This document shows positions 18,624-25,837 of a DNA stretch of 32,838 nucleotides, piece after piece; the first letter of the stretch is position 1, and every line of letters begins with the position of its first letter. The DNA comes from an uncultured Mycobacterium sp. GTDB lineage: Bacteria; Actinomycetota; Actinomycetes; Mycobacteriales; Mycobacteriaceae. The DNA lies in assembly GCA_900078375.1 (NCBI GenBank), contig FLQS01000060.1, forward strand, positions 1-32,838, in the 5' to 3' direction. Under the pieces are notes generated by a model, which was given only the letters and a program-made list of their open reading frames with translations, had not been told where the DNA came from and searched no databases. The translations under genes and the position numbers were made by a program.

Positions 18624-19193
18624 GTGCTGATCAGAACTGCCCGCAGGCTGCGGATCGGTGGTCTGCTGGTCGGCAGCGCCGCGGCGGTGATGGCCGGCGT
18701 GGTCGGCTGCACGGCCGTCACCGGGGGCCAGGCCGGGGTCAACGCCGGTGATGCGCCTGCTTATCGGACGTCGATGTCGGTGTCGATCTCGCAGTCCGCC
18801 GCGTCCTCCAGCGCGCGTGAGTCCGAACGCCAGGCGTCGCTGACGACACAGGCCATGCACGACACCTGCGAGACCCTGTCCACCTCCAGCGCCGACGCGA
18901 TCGACGCGGTGAATGCCTATGTCAGCGCCTTCAACTCGGGCGCCACCGACGTGTCGACCACCGAGGGTCCGGCAGTCGATTCACTCAATAAAAGCGCCGA
19001 CGCCGTCGCCGCCAGCATCACCGACGCGATCCCGGACGAGCTGAAAGCAGCGTTCAAGGACTGGGTCGACGGTGCCCACAAGACTGCCAGCGCGATCCTC
19101 GCGCATGCAGGGCCGGGAGAGTTCAACACGACCATCCAAGATCTCAATGACACCAGGTCGAATGCGCTGAGCTTGTGCGACGCGACGTATTGA
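18624..19193 (+). CDS. Small lipoprotein of unknown function (Rv2240c-like)
   Basis: A 189-aa exported protein. The N-terminus is basic (RTARRLRIGG) followed by a hydrophobic run and the lipobox VVGC, with lipidation expected at that Cys (about residue 28). The mature part is Ser/Ala/Asp-rich and helical, with two further cysteines (HDTCETL and LSLCDATY) that could form a disulfide. GTG 18624 is chosen because it gives a proper signal peptide; the frame stays open 44 codons upstream without signal character. TAGCCT ends 8 nt before this GTG, so the mRNA may be leaderless. Its conserved place between aceE and the DUF3052 gene is the only functional hint. Confidence 0.75.
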   Translation: MLIRTARRLRIGGLLVGSAAAVMAGVVGCTAVTGGQAGVNAGDAPAYRTSMSVSISQSAASSSARESERQASLTTQAMHDTCETLSTSSADAIDAVNAYVSAFNSGATDVSTTEGPAVDSLNKSADAVAASITDAIPDELKAAFKDWVDGAHKTASAILAHAGPGEFNTTIQDLNDTRSNALSLCDATY

Positions 19194-19277
19194 TTCCCTA
19201 CCGCACGGCGAGTAATGCTCGCTGTCGTGCGACGATAGGCCTAGACAGCCGACCCTGAATTGAAGGAGGTTCCGACG

Positions 19278-19706
19278 GTGGTCGCGGAGGGTGGCCCCCC
19301 GAGTTACGCCCAGAAGCTGGGCATCGAAAAAGATCAGGTCGTGCAGGAGCTGGGCTGGGACGAGGACAGCGACGACGACATCCGGGCCGACGTCGAGGAC
19401 GCCAGCGGCGGCGAATTGCTCGACGAGGATGCCGATGAGGTCGTCGACGTGGTGCTGTTGTGGTGGCGCGACGATGACGGTGACCTGGTGGACCGGCTGA
19501 TGGACGCGATAACGCCGCTGGCCGATGACGGCATCATCTGGGTGCTGACACCCAAGACCGGCAAGCCCGGACACGTGCTTCCCGCCGAGATCGCCGAGTC
19601 GGCACCTACCGCGGGATTGATGCAGACCTCCTCGGCCAATCTGGGGGACTGGAGCGCAAGCCGGTTGGTGCAGCCGAAATCGAAGGCGGCCGGGAGGCAT
19701 TCGTGA
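19278..19706 (+). CDS. DUF3052 family protein (Rv2239c-like)
   Basis: A 142-aa acidic soluble protein. It contains SYAQKLGIEKDQVVQELGWDE at the N-terminus, a long Asp/Glu-rich region, and LLWWRDDDGDLVDRLMDAI followed by GIIWVLTPKTGKPGHV, characteristic of the actinobacterial DUF3052 family. No function is established. GTG 19278 is used because GAAGGAGG stands 8 nt upstream. The last codons overlap the ahpE start as GTGA, so the two are translationally coupled, which hints at a link with peroxide metabolism. Confidence 0.85.
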   Translation: MVAEGGPPSYAQKLGIEKDQVVQELGWDEDSDDDIRADVEDASGGELLDEDADEVVDVVLLWWRDDDGDLVDRLMDAITPLADDGIIWVLTPKTGKPGHVLPAEIAESAPTAGLMQTSSANLGDWSASRLVQPKSKAAGRHS

Positions 19707-20167
19707 CGGTTGGGGTCGGATCGTTCGCCCCCGACTTCACGCTCAAAGACCAGAACGGTCAACCCGTCACGCTGCGTGACTTCCGCGGCACCAAGAACGT
19801 GCTGCTGGTCTTCTTCCCGCTGGCGTTCACCGGCATCTGCCAGGGCGAGCTCGACGCGATTCGTGACCGTCTGCCGGTCTACTCCAACGACGACACCGCG
19901 ACGCTGGCGATCTCCGTCGGTCCGCCGCCAACGCACAAGGTGTGGGCCACGCAAAGCGGATTCCAGTTCCCGGTGCTCTCCGATTTCTGGCCGCACGGTG
20001 CGGTCGCGCAGGCGTACGGGGTGTTCAACGCCGACGCCGGCATTGCCAACCGCGGCACCTTCGTGATCGACCGCGCCGGGATCGTGCGGTTCGCCGAGTG
20101 CAAGCAGCCTGGTGAGGCGCGCGATCAGGCAGTCTGGGCCGACGCGCTGGCCGCGCTGACGGCCTGA
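19703..20167 (+). CDS. ahpE: 1-Cys peroxiredoxin AhpE
   Basis: A 154-aa thiol peroxidase reducing hydroperoxides and peroxynitrite in the cytosol. The peroxidatic cysteine is C46 in PLAFTGICQGE. In the usual PxxxTxxC signature, the nearby Pro and Thr are present, and the catalytic Arg lies in the C-terminal half (NRGTFVIDR). The only other Cys (FAECKQPGE) is not at a typical resolving position. GTG 19703 overlaps the DUF3052 stop. The N-terminus is one residue longer than in M. tuberculosis, where the active Cys is C45. Confidence 0.94.
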   Translation: MTVGVGSFAPDFTLKDQNGQPVTLRDFRGTKNVLLVFFPLAFTGICQGELDAIRDRLPVYSNDDTATLAISVGPPPTHKVWATQSGFQFPVLSDFWPHGAVAQAYGVFNADAGIANRGTFVIDRAGIVRFAECKQPGEARDQAVWADALAALTA

Positions 20168-20214
20168 CCAGGATTTCCCTGCACCGGCGCCCGCCGTGTA
20201 ACCTGCCCGGGCAC

Positions 20215-20289
20215 GGGCGCGTAGCTCAGTGGTAGAGCTCTGGTTTTACACACCAGCGGTCGGCGGTTCGATACCGTCCGCGCCCACCA
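20215..20289 (+). tRNA. tRNA-Val (anticodon UAC)
   Basis: A complete cloverleaf: acceptor GGGCGCG/CGCGCCC, D-stem GCTC/GAGC, anticodon stem CTGGT/ACCAG with loop TTTACAC (anticodon TAC), T-stem GGCGG/CCGTC with TTCGATA loop, and discriminator A. CCA is encoded at 20287-20289. It decodes GUA (and probably other valine codons). It marks the junction between the conserved aceE-ahpE block and the hydrogenase region. Confidence 0.96.
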
Positions 20290-20590
20290 ACTAAAGGCCA
20301 GTACAGACGTGGTTACCACCGGGACGGGCAACCCTGCCTTGTCACGAATGTGCCAACCGAATCCAGTCGGGCGCCCGTCGGCCCCGAGCCGGGCCTAATA
20401 AGGCCACCCGCGCAACCACCCTTCAAGGGGATGGTGGGTGTCGCTCGACGCGCGATGCTTACTGCCGTATTGGCCGGTCACACCGCTCGTGCGTCGTCTC
20501 CTGGACGCGACTTGTGGTCGCGAATACTCCGTTTAGCGACGTCGCTAAGCGGGAGGTTTGATTCTTCGTTACCCCGACATAGGAGGCGCA
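20290..20590. other. 301-bp non-coding stretch with palindromes
   Basis: No convincing gene is seen between the tRNA and the small membrane protein gene. It holds a CGCGAC-N5-GTCGCG inverted repeat (20506-20522), the perfect 16-bp palindrome at 20533-20548, and the AGGAGG ribosome-binding site at 20581-20586. No duplicate of the tRNA 3' end was noticed. Confidence 0.6.
20533..20548. promoter_or_regulatory. Perfect 16-bp palindrome, candidate operator
   Basis: TTAGCGACGTCGCTAA reads identically on both strands. It lies 43 bp before the ATG of the small membrane protein. Its half TTAGCGACG is matched 8 of 9 by TTAGCGTCG on the minus strand around the predicted hhyS transcription start (30374-30387), so one regulator might read both. 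Confidence 0.5.
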
Positions 20591-20887
20591 ATGAGAAAAG
20601 CGCACCACGATCCCGTTGATCATTTCCGCACGACCCACCAACACGCCGGCGAGCCGTTCATTGATGGCTATTGCTGGCCGGGCTTCCTGTCAATCGCGCT
20701 TGGCGTGATTTCTCTGGTTTTTTGTATTGCCTCCGTCGCCTACCAACATCGCGAATACACGCTTATGACCGGTGTGGTCGCCGTGCTTGCGATCTCTTTC
20801 GGCGTCCTCTGGATTGCCGTCGAACACCGTCGTGTGCGGCACATGGATATCCGTTGGATGGCTGAACATTCCGACCGGCGAGGGTGA
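20591..20887 (+). CDS. Small two-TM membrane protein of unknown function
   Basis: A 98-aa protein with a hydrophilic, His-rich N-terminus (AHHDPVDHFRTTHQH, about residues 4-18). Two hydrophobic helices follow, FLSIALGVISLVFCIASVAY and MTGVVAVLAISFGVLWIAV, and then a short basic tail. The start ATG 20591 follows AGGAGG by four bases. It precedes the two-component genes on the same strand with 114 bp between and may be their sensor partner or a hydrogenase-associated membrane component; both are inferences. No family was recognised. The histidine cluster could bind a metal. Confidence 0.75.
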   Translation: MRKAHHDPVDHFRTTHQHAGEPFIDGYCWPGFLSIALGVISLVFCIASVAYQHREYTLMTGVVAVLAISFGVLWIAVEHRRVRHMDIRWMAEHSDRRG

Positions 20888-20956
20888 TCGCGTGGCCCCG
20901 CACGGTTCGGACCGATCCGCATCTGCCCGCGGCCCAAACCCTGGGCCCAACGGGGC

Positions 20957-20995
20957 CGAACGGTTCGTGATGACCGCAGGAATCGGCGCTATCGT
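20957..20995 (+). promoter_or_regulatory. Response-regulator promoter with dyad
   Basis: TATCGT (20990-20995) stands six bases before the ATG at 21002, fitting a leaderless transcript starting at the A of the start codon. CGAAC-G-GTTCG (20957-20967) is a perfect 11-bp dyad 22 bp upstream of it. A similar GGTTCGG occurs about 50 bp earlier. Autoregulation by the response regulator is possible. Confidence 0.4.
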
Positions 20996-21001
20996 GTTTC
21001 T

Positions 21002-21673
21002 ATGACGGCGGCGGCGGCGATCGGGCCTGTGCGCGTTGTCCTTGTGGACGACCACGAGATCGTTATCGAAGGTCTCAAGGCGGTGCTCGCGTCCTTCCGA
21101 CTCCGGGTGCGCGTGGTCGGTTCGGCGATCGGTGCGGAAAATGCGCTGCACGTTATTGAAAGTCTCAATCCCGACATTGTGCTGTGCGATGTGCGGATGG
21201 AAGGCGCGAGCGGGTTGGATCTGTGTCGGGCTATTTTGGAACGAAATCCCGAACGAAAAGTCATCCTGCTATCGGTATACGAGGATGAGCAATACTTATT
21301 CCAGGCGTTGCGGGTCGGAGCGTCGGGATATTTGCTGAAGGGAATCCGCGGCGACGAACTCGTGCGCCAACTTGAGTGTGTGCGCGATGGCTCGACCGCG
21401 ATCGATGCCAGGCTGGCAGCGCGAGCCGTTGACACCGCCGCACGGCTGCGACGCGACGAGTTCTGGCCCGGCGCGCGACAAGGGCTCACCCAACGGGAGA
21501 GCGAAATTCTGTCGTTCGTGGTCACCGGGCTGTCCAACCGCGGGATCGCCAACGAGCTGGTGATCGGCGACGAGACCGTGAAGAGCCACCTGCGGTCCAT
21601 CTACCGCAAACTCGGCGTCAGCGACCGCACCGGCGCGGCGGCCACCGCGCTACGGGAGGGCATCTACCTGTGA
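21002..21673 (+). CDS. NarL/FixJ-family response regulator
   Basis: A 223-aa two-domain regulator. The receiver (residues about 10-128) has the acidic pair D16-D17, phospho-acceptor D63 in VLCDVRM, the Ser of ILLSVYEDE and Lys in YLLKGIRGDEL. The LuxR-type HTH (about 158-218) reads LTQRESEILSFVVTGLSNRG with VKSHLRSIYRKLGVSDR. It is translated together with the kinase gene (GTGA overlap). The pair sits at the end of the hydrogenase array, so regulation of hydrogen metabolism is the obvious hypothesis. DevR-like hypoxia regulation is a related alternative, but nothing in the sequence decides this. Confidence 0.92.
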   Translation: MTAAAAIGPVRVVLVDDHEIVIEGLKAVLASFRLRVRVVGSAIGAENALHVIESLNPDIVLCDVRMEGASGLDLCRAILERNPERKVILLSVYEDEQYLFQALRVGASGYLLKGIRGDELVRQLECVRDGSTAIDARLAARAVDTAARLRRDEFWPGARQGLTQRESEILSFVVTGLSNRGIANELVIGDETVKSHLRSIYRKLGVSDRTGAAATALREGIYL

Positions 21674-22917
21674 CGGTGTCCGGCGCGCATCCGATGCATG
21701 GCCTGGTCGACGCAGATCGCGAGGTGGCCCTCCTGCTCGATATTGTGGCAGCAACCTCCAGCGGACCCGGGCTGGAGCCGATGGCGGCCGCGGTGGCGCG
21801 GATGATCACCGCGGCGACCGCCTCGGATGTTTGCTTCGTGCACGTCCTCGACGATTCCGACCGCTCCCTGATCCTGGCCGGTGCGACGCCGCCGTTCGAC
21901 GAGCAGGTAGGCCGGATCCGGCTGCCGCTGGGGTCCGGCGTCTCCGGCTGGGTGGCCGACCACCGGCAACCGGTAATCATCGCCGACAACAAGGAAGCCG
22001 ACCTGCGCTATGTGCCGATCGGGTCGTTGCGCGGTTCGGACTTCACCTCGATGTTGTCGGTTCCCATGGAGACCGAGCCGGGCGGCCTTGTCGGCGTCCT
22101 CAACGTCCACACCATCGCGCGGCGCGATTTCACCGCCCGCGATGTCGAGCTGCTGATGGTCATCGGGCGACTCATCGCCGGCGCGCTGCATCAGGCCCGG
22201 CTGCATCGGCAACTGACGGCCCGCGAGGAGGCGCACGAGAACTTCGCCGAGCAGGTGATCGAGGCCCAGGAGGCGGAACGCCGCCGCCTGGCCGGCGACA
22301 TCCATGATGGAATCTCGCAGCGGTTAGTGACCCTGACATACCGCCTGGAGGCCGCCGCTCTTGCCGCGGACGAAGGCGACGCGGCGGAGGTGGCCGAACA
22401 GATCGAGAAGTCCCGCGAAATGGTCGAACTGACGCTGGAGGAGGCACGCTCCGCTATCAGCGGCCTACGGCCACCCGTCCTGGAAGACCTTGGCCTGGCG
22501 GGTGGTCTGGCCAGCCTGGCTAGCGCGACCCCGCAGGTCGACGTCGAGCTCGAGCTTGCCGACGAACGGCTGCCCGAGCATATTGAGGTCGCGTTGTATC
22601 GCATCGCGCAGGAGTGCCTGCAGAACGTGCTCAAACATTCGCGCGCCGGTGTTGTCCGCTTGCGGTTCTCGGTGTGCGACAACGTCGCCAGCCTGGAGGT
22701 GGTCGACGACGGGGTCGGATTTGATACTGGCCACCCCCCGGTTGCCGACGATGGCCCGGCCGATCACGCGCCGGGGCCCAAGCGCGGTGGCTACGGCATG
22801 TTGTCGATGACCGAACGGGCCGAGCTGGTCGGTGGCCGACTGTCCATTCGGTCGATTCCGGGCTCCGGCACCACCGTCACCGTGACCATTCCCCTGGAAC
22901 CGGCGCGGACGGACTGA
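21670..22917 (+). CDS. GAF-domain sensor histidine kinase
   Basis: A 415-aa soluble kinase without obvious transmembrane helices. A single GAF domain covers residues about 20-180 (PLGSGVSGWVADHRQPVIIAD, SMLSVPM, VGVLNVHT). The dimerisation/phosphotransfer region has H212 in RRRLAGDIHDGISQRL (HisKA_3 type), and the ATPase domain has ALYRIAQECLQNVLKHS (N box), DDGVGFD (G1) and GGYGMLSMTERAEL (G2). It resembles DosS/NarX-type kinases, but with one GAF and no residue I can assign as a heme ligand, so the signal is unknown. It starts GTG 21670, overlapping the response-regulator stop, and converges on hypC. Confidence 0.92.
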   Translation: MTVSGAHPMHGLVDADREVALLLDIVAATSSGPGLEPMAAAVARMITAATASDVCFVHVLDDSDRSLILAGATPPFDEQVGRIRLPLGSGVSGWVADHRQPVIIADNKEADLRYVPIGSLRGSDFTSMLSVPMETEPGGLVGVLNVHTIARRDFTARDVELLMVIGRLIAGALHQARLHRQLTAREEAHENFAEQVIEAQEAERRRLAGDIHDGISQRLVTLTYRLEAAALAADEGDAAEVAEQIEKSREMVELTLEEARSAISGLRPPVLEDLGLAGGLASLASATPQVDVELELADERLPEHIEVALYRIAQECLQNVLKHSRAGVVRLRFSVCDNVASLEVVDDGVGFDTGHPPVADDGPADHAPGPKRGGYGMLSMTERAELVGGRLSIRSIPGSGTTVTVTIPLEPARTD

Positions 22918-22941
22918 AGCTCGGGCGTCCGGGAAGCACCC

Positions 22942-23208
22942 TCACGGTGTGGAGTCCGGATCGCGTCCTTCAGCTAATCCTGAGCCCATCAGTTCCAGGC
23001 TTGCGCGCGCCTGGTCGGCGCCGGCCCGGTCGGTCTTCTCGACGACGAAACCCATGTGGATGATGACCCAGTCGCCGGGGGAGAACGTCTCCTCCGGCAG
23101 CATGCCCACGTTCACCTTTCGGTTGTCGCCGGCGACGTCGACCAGGGCCAGCTGTCCACCGTAACCGTCCAACAGCCGGACTACCTGGCCCGGAATTCCC
23201 AGACACAC
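22942..23208 (-). CDS. hypC: HypC/HupF-family hydrogenase maturation chaperone (copy 1)
   Basis: An 88-aa chaperone that carries the Fe(CN)2CO unit with HypD and docks on the immature large subunit. It begins MCLGIPGQV, in which the second-position Cys is the essential ligand. The beta-barrel core reads LALVDVAG..RKVNVGML and GDWVIIHMGFVVEKTD. It starts at GTG 23208, three bases after the protease stop. It is the last gene of the minus-strand hydrogenase array, next to the protease, so it is probably the chaperone dedicated to HhyL. It differs clearly from the second HypC at 31939-32196. Confidence 0.9.
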   Translation of the reverse strand: MCLGIPGQVVRLLDGYGGQLALVDVAGDNRKVNVGMLPEETFSPGDWVIIHMGFVVEKTDRAGADQARASLELMGSGLAEGRDPDSTP

Positions 23209-23211
23209 GGC

Positions 23212-23703
23212 TCAACCCTCCCGCACCGTATCCGCGTAACGAAGCATTGTCACCGCCGCCTCGACGGCCTGTGCCGCGTCCTGCACCGCGGCGCCGACGG
23301 TCGCGCTGAGGCCGATGCCGTCCTGGATGTCGGCGACCTCGCACCCGACGACGATCGTGCGCGGCGGCGTACCGTCCAGTGCGTGCAGGCTTGCGAACAC
23401 TGCACCCGGATCCATTCCGTGGGCATCGAGAGCCGTTGTCGAGCCCAGCGATTCGTGATCGATCTCGAAAACACGCACGGAGCCCGGTGATCCACGGTTC
23501 GGCACCGCGTCGACGATTATCAGCCCGTCCCAGCCGTCGAGCAGGTCGTAGGCCAGGTGCATTCCGCGAATGCCGTAGTCGACCACCCGCACGGCATCGG
23601 CATCGGTGAACCGGCCGTACATACGACGCACCACCTCGGGGCCGAAACCATCGTCACCGAGGAAGATGTTGCCGATGCCGGCCACCAGGATCCGGGACGT
23701 CAC
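23212..23703 (-). CDS. [NiFe]-hydrogenase maturation endopeptidase
   Basis: A 163-aa HupD/HyaD-type protease. After nickel insertion these proteases remove the C-terminal tail of the large subunit. The N-terminus has VAGIGNIFLGDDGFGPEV, where E23 corresponds to the nickel-sensing Glu of HybD. Asp in LIIVDAVPNRG and His in LDAHGMDP match the other two metal ligands. GTG 23703 is the start; no clear Shine-Dalgarno is seen, and the gene follows the DUF6893 stop by 27 bp. The expected cut in HhyL is after the His of CGVH, removing 22 residues. Confidence 0.92.
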   Translation of the reverse strand: MTSRILVAGIGNIFLGDDGFGPEVVRRMYGRFTDADAVRVVDYGIRGMHLAYDLLDGWDGLIIVDAVPNRGSPGSVRVFEIDHESLGSTTALDAHGMDPGAVFASLHALDGTPPRTIVVGCEVADIQDGIGLSATVGAAVQDAAQAVEAAVTMLRYADTVREG

Positions 23704-23730
23704 GACGTCGCCATCATCGATCGAAGGACG

Positions 23731-23850
23731 CTACATGCGCCGCATCTTGAGGTAGCGGCGAAGATCCGGTATGGATCGGAGGCCGACGGCCACCCCCGCG
23801 ACCACGACCACTGCCACGACGGCGGTTGCGATCCAACCTACTGTCTCCAT
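23731..23850 (-). CDS. 39-aa single-pass membrane peptide (DUF6893-like)
   Basis: A short gene starting at ATG 23850 with AAAGGAG eight bases upstream, ending TAG. The peptide starts METVGWIATAV, continues as one Val/Ala-rich transmembrane helix (about residues 6-24) and ends in a basic cytosolic tail (IPDLRRYLKMRRM). It matches what I know as the DUF6893 small-protein family. The first 13 bases overlap the end of the 451-aa gene. The proteins between hhyL and the protease show no transmembrane helix, so this peptide is the only membrane element inside the array. A role as anchor or electron-transfer helper for Hhy is inference. Confidence 0.8.
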   Translation of the reverse strand: METVGWIATAVVAVVVVAGVAVGLRSIPDLRRYLKMRRM

Positions 23851-25193
23851 GTTGGACTCCTTTCTGGGCTGAACTCTTGCGAATCGAGAGGCTCGATCTC
23901 GTCAGGTGCGAAGTACAGGTAACGGCCGTACCAGTCGTGCAGGTCGGCCGCCGGATCGTCGTCGATCACGACCCCGACGTGCTGATGGCCCTCGACGTCC
24001 TCGTGGACCGAGGTGACGTGGGCGACCTTTCCGGCGAAGAAGATATCCTGGGCATCGGCGCGTCGGGACGGGTGCAACCGAACCCGGCTGCCGCGCCTGA
24101 CGCGCACGCCGTTCACCTGAACAGCATCAACATCTGGTTGGACCGCCTTGTCGGCCAACGGATCCCACCAATCGACACCGTCGGGGACTTCGGGGATCAG
24201 CGGCGGCCTCGCGTCGGTGCGCGGCGTTCGCAATACGCCGTGCAGCCCGAGCATGTCTTCTGGCGACATTCCGTCGCACCGCTCGATGAGCTGCGCCGCG
24301 AGGGGGTCGGTCGCGCGGGCCTGTGCCTTCTCCTCGTCGGTCATCGTCATGACGCGCAGGGTCAGGATTTCGTCGATTTCGGTCGAGTCGTAGAGTGCGC
24401 CGCCGCTCTCCTGCGCAACCTCGGGATGGTCGTAAAGGATGATCGGCGAGATCAGCAGCAGGTCACGTTCACCTGGGCGCCCGGCAAGTACCGGAAAACA
24501 CCGGTGTTGCCTACACCGCGCCGCAGCCGCGGCCGCATCGTCCGTCGGCTCGAGCAGCGAAATGAACTTGCCGTCAACGGCTTCGACGATGACATGGGTA
24601 CCGATCAGCGAAGTCGCGATTGCGCGATCCTTATCGGCGGCGACGGCACCGGTGTTGCGTACGGCAATGGTAATGCGTTGCAGCCCGTCATCGCGCTCCA
24701 CGCCGACGGTCAGCGTTGCACGGACTTCCTGCCGCGTTCGGACCAGCCGGCCACCATCAACCTGCTCGATATCCGCGTCGGCGGGGGCGACCACCGGAAC
24801 CGCCCACGGCTGTGTCAGCTCATCGAGTTCGACCGGGCCGAAGGACAGTTCGCATTCGACCGCTTCGTCCCATGTCAGCCACGATCCGGCCGCCGTCGTG
24901 AGTTCGGCTGCCGGTTCGAAGTGGCCTGCGCCGCTGTCGCGCTCGACCTGGCGGCGCTGAAGTTGCAGGAACCGCACCACGATCGTGAGCACACCGTGGC
25001 CGTCGAGGAGGCACTGTGCCGACAGGGAGTCGTCCTCGCCGACTCCAGCGTCGTTCGCGCCGGGCGGACCCAGAACACCGAACTGCCAACGGGATTGGTT
25101 CTTGCTCGAGGACGCCCGATACGGGTACAGCAGGTAGCCCTCGTACAGCACGGCGTCGGCGATGGCGCGGGCCCGATCCCAGCTCGCAGTCAC
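23838..25193 (-). CDS. Conserved hydrogenase-locus protein, 451 aa, unknown function
   Basis: A soluble protein that I recognise only as a companion of actinobacterial group 1h hydrogenase operons. The N-terminus ASWDRARAIADAVLYEGYLLYPYRAS is very conserved-looking. The middle has LISPIILYDHPEVA and ALYDSTEIDEILTLRV. The C-terminal about 90 residues (GVRVRRGSRVRLHP...DIFFAGKVAHVTSV...GRYLYFAPDEIEPL) look like a small SH3-like barrel, as in nitrile hydratase beta-type accessory domains. Few cysteines are present and no catalytic motif is evident. GTG 25193 is chosen because it overlaps the DUF6084 stop as GTGA; upstream residues in the same frame are arginine/glycine noise. A scaffold or maturation role is guesswork. 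Confidence 0.8.
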   Translation of the reverse strand: MTASWDRARAIADAVLYEGYLLYPYRASSSKNQSRWQFGVLGPPGANDAGVGEDDSLSAQCLLDGHGVLTIVVRFLQLQRRQVERDSGAGHFEPAAELTTAAGSWLTWDEAVECELSFGPVELDELTQPWAVPVVAPADADIEQVDGGRLVRTRQEVRATLTVGVERDDGLQRITIAVRNTGAVAADKDRAIATSLIGTHVIVEAVDGKFISLLEPTDDAAAAAARCRQHRCFPVLAGRPGERDLLLISPIILYDHPEVAQESGGALYDSTEIDEILTLRVMTMTDEEKAQARATDPLAAQLIERCDGMSPEDMLGLHGVLRTPRTDARPPLIPEVPDGVDWWDPLADKAVQPDVDAVQVNGVRVRRGSRVRLHPSRRADAQDIFFAGKVAHVTSVHEDVEGHQHVGVVIDDDPAADLHDWYGRYLYFAPDEIEPLDSQEFSPERSPTWRQ

Positions 25194-25837
25194 CGCACGT
25201 CCTCCCGATCGGAGGCCGCAGCCAGAAGCGCGGCTACCGCCTCGTCGAAGTCCAGCAGGCCGCGCGAGGACTTGAAGGCGGCCAGTGCGGTGACGGCGTC
25301 GTGACCCAGCCGCACCCACCCGCTGTTCGGGTAGTGCTGGCGAATGAGGTCTCGCCAGGTCGATACCGGCATGTCGTAATGGTCTTCACAGTCCCACGGC
25401 ACCTGCTGGACGGCGAAGCCGTGCTCCCCCTTAACGAATACCGTTCCGCTGAAGAGGAATTGCAATGGAACGCCGCCTTCGCGCAACGCGTGCAGGTACT
25501 TGGCGGCGGCGACCTCGAAATCGTAGGTACATGCCAGTGGCAGCGCGATCTGAGTGACGCCGGTAAATCCGGGCACCATCGCCACGCAGTGTTCCCACAG
25601 GAATGTGCGCTGTGTGGATGCCCAGCGCTCGCGGGGGCCGAACAGGTCCGTCAGCCCCGCGGCCTCGTCGTCGGAGTAGCTGCGACGCAGGGGTTCGATG
25701 CGGACCTGCGCGCGCAACGCGATTGCGTGCACCGGGTCGTCGCCGCTGGCCGTGACACCAACGCGGGCAAGGAGCACAGGCGTCGCGGCGTACGGCTCCG
25801 GAGCCACGTCGAAGACGGTGAACGCCACGTTGCTCAT
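25190..25837 (-). CDS. DUF6084 family protein
   Basis: A 215-aa soluble protein. The N-terminal half reads as a beta-sandwich (VAFTVFDVAPEPYAATPVLLARVGV, HAIALRAQVRIEPLRRSYS). The FGPRERWASTQRTFLWEH segment is Trp-rich, and the C-terminal half has SGWVRLGHDAVTALAAFKSSRGL. This is the DUF6084 pattern as I know it from Hhy-type operons; no reaction is known. ATG 25837 overlaps the DUF5947 stop (ATGA), and the stop overlaps the next start (GTGA), so its amount is tied to its neighbours, which suggests a stoichiometric partnership. Confidence 0.82.
   Translation of the reverse strand: MSNVAFTVFDVAPEPYAATPVLLARVGVTASGDDPVHAIALRAQVRIEPLRRSYSDDEAAGLTDLFGPRERWASTQRTFLWEHCVAMVPGFTGVTQIALPLACTYDFEVAAAKYLHALREGGVPLQFLFSGTVFVKGEHGFAVQQVPWDCEDHYDMPVSTWRDLIRQHYPNSGWVRLGHDAVTALAAFKSSRGLLDFDEAVAALLAAASDREDVR

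Noticed and set aside
20215..20289. attL/attR-type duplication of the tRNA-Val 3' end
   Set aside because: I looked for a second copy of the T-arm/acceptor sequence up to the window end and noticed none, and there is no integrase; the island idea is kept only as a hypothesis.
20125..20331. Minus-strand frame over the tRNA containing a WARTVSNRRPLVCK-like peptide
   Set aside because: This is the usual false protein read from a tRNA antisense strand; the cloverleaf explains the sequence.
21670..22917. Heme-based DosS/DosT-type oxygen sensor
   Set aside because: Only one GAF domain, and no His at the position surrounding the known heme ligand of DosS could be recognised; the signal is left open.
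23826..25304. Long plus-strand frame opposite the 451-aa hydrogenase-locus gene
   Set aside because: The minus-strand protein has conserved segments, coupled overlaps and operon context; the plus-strand reading has none.
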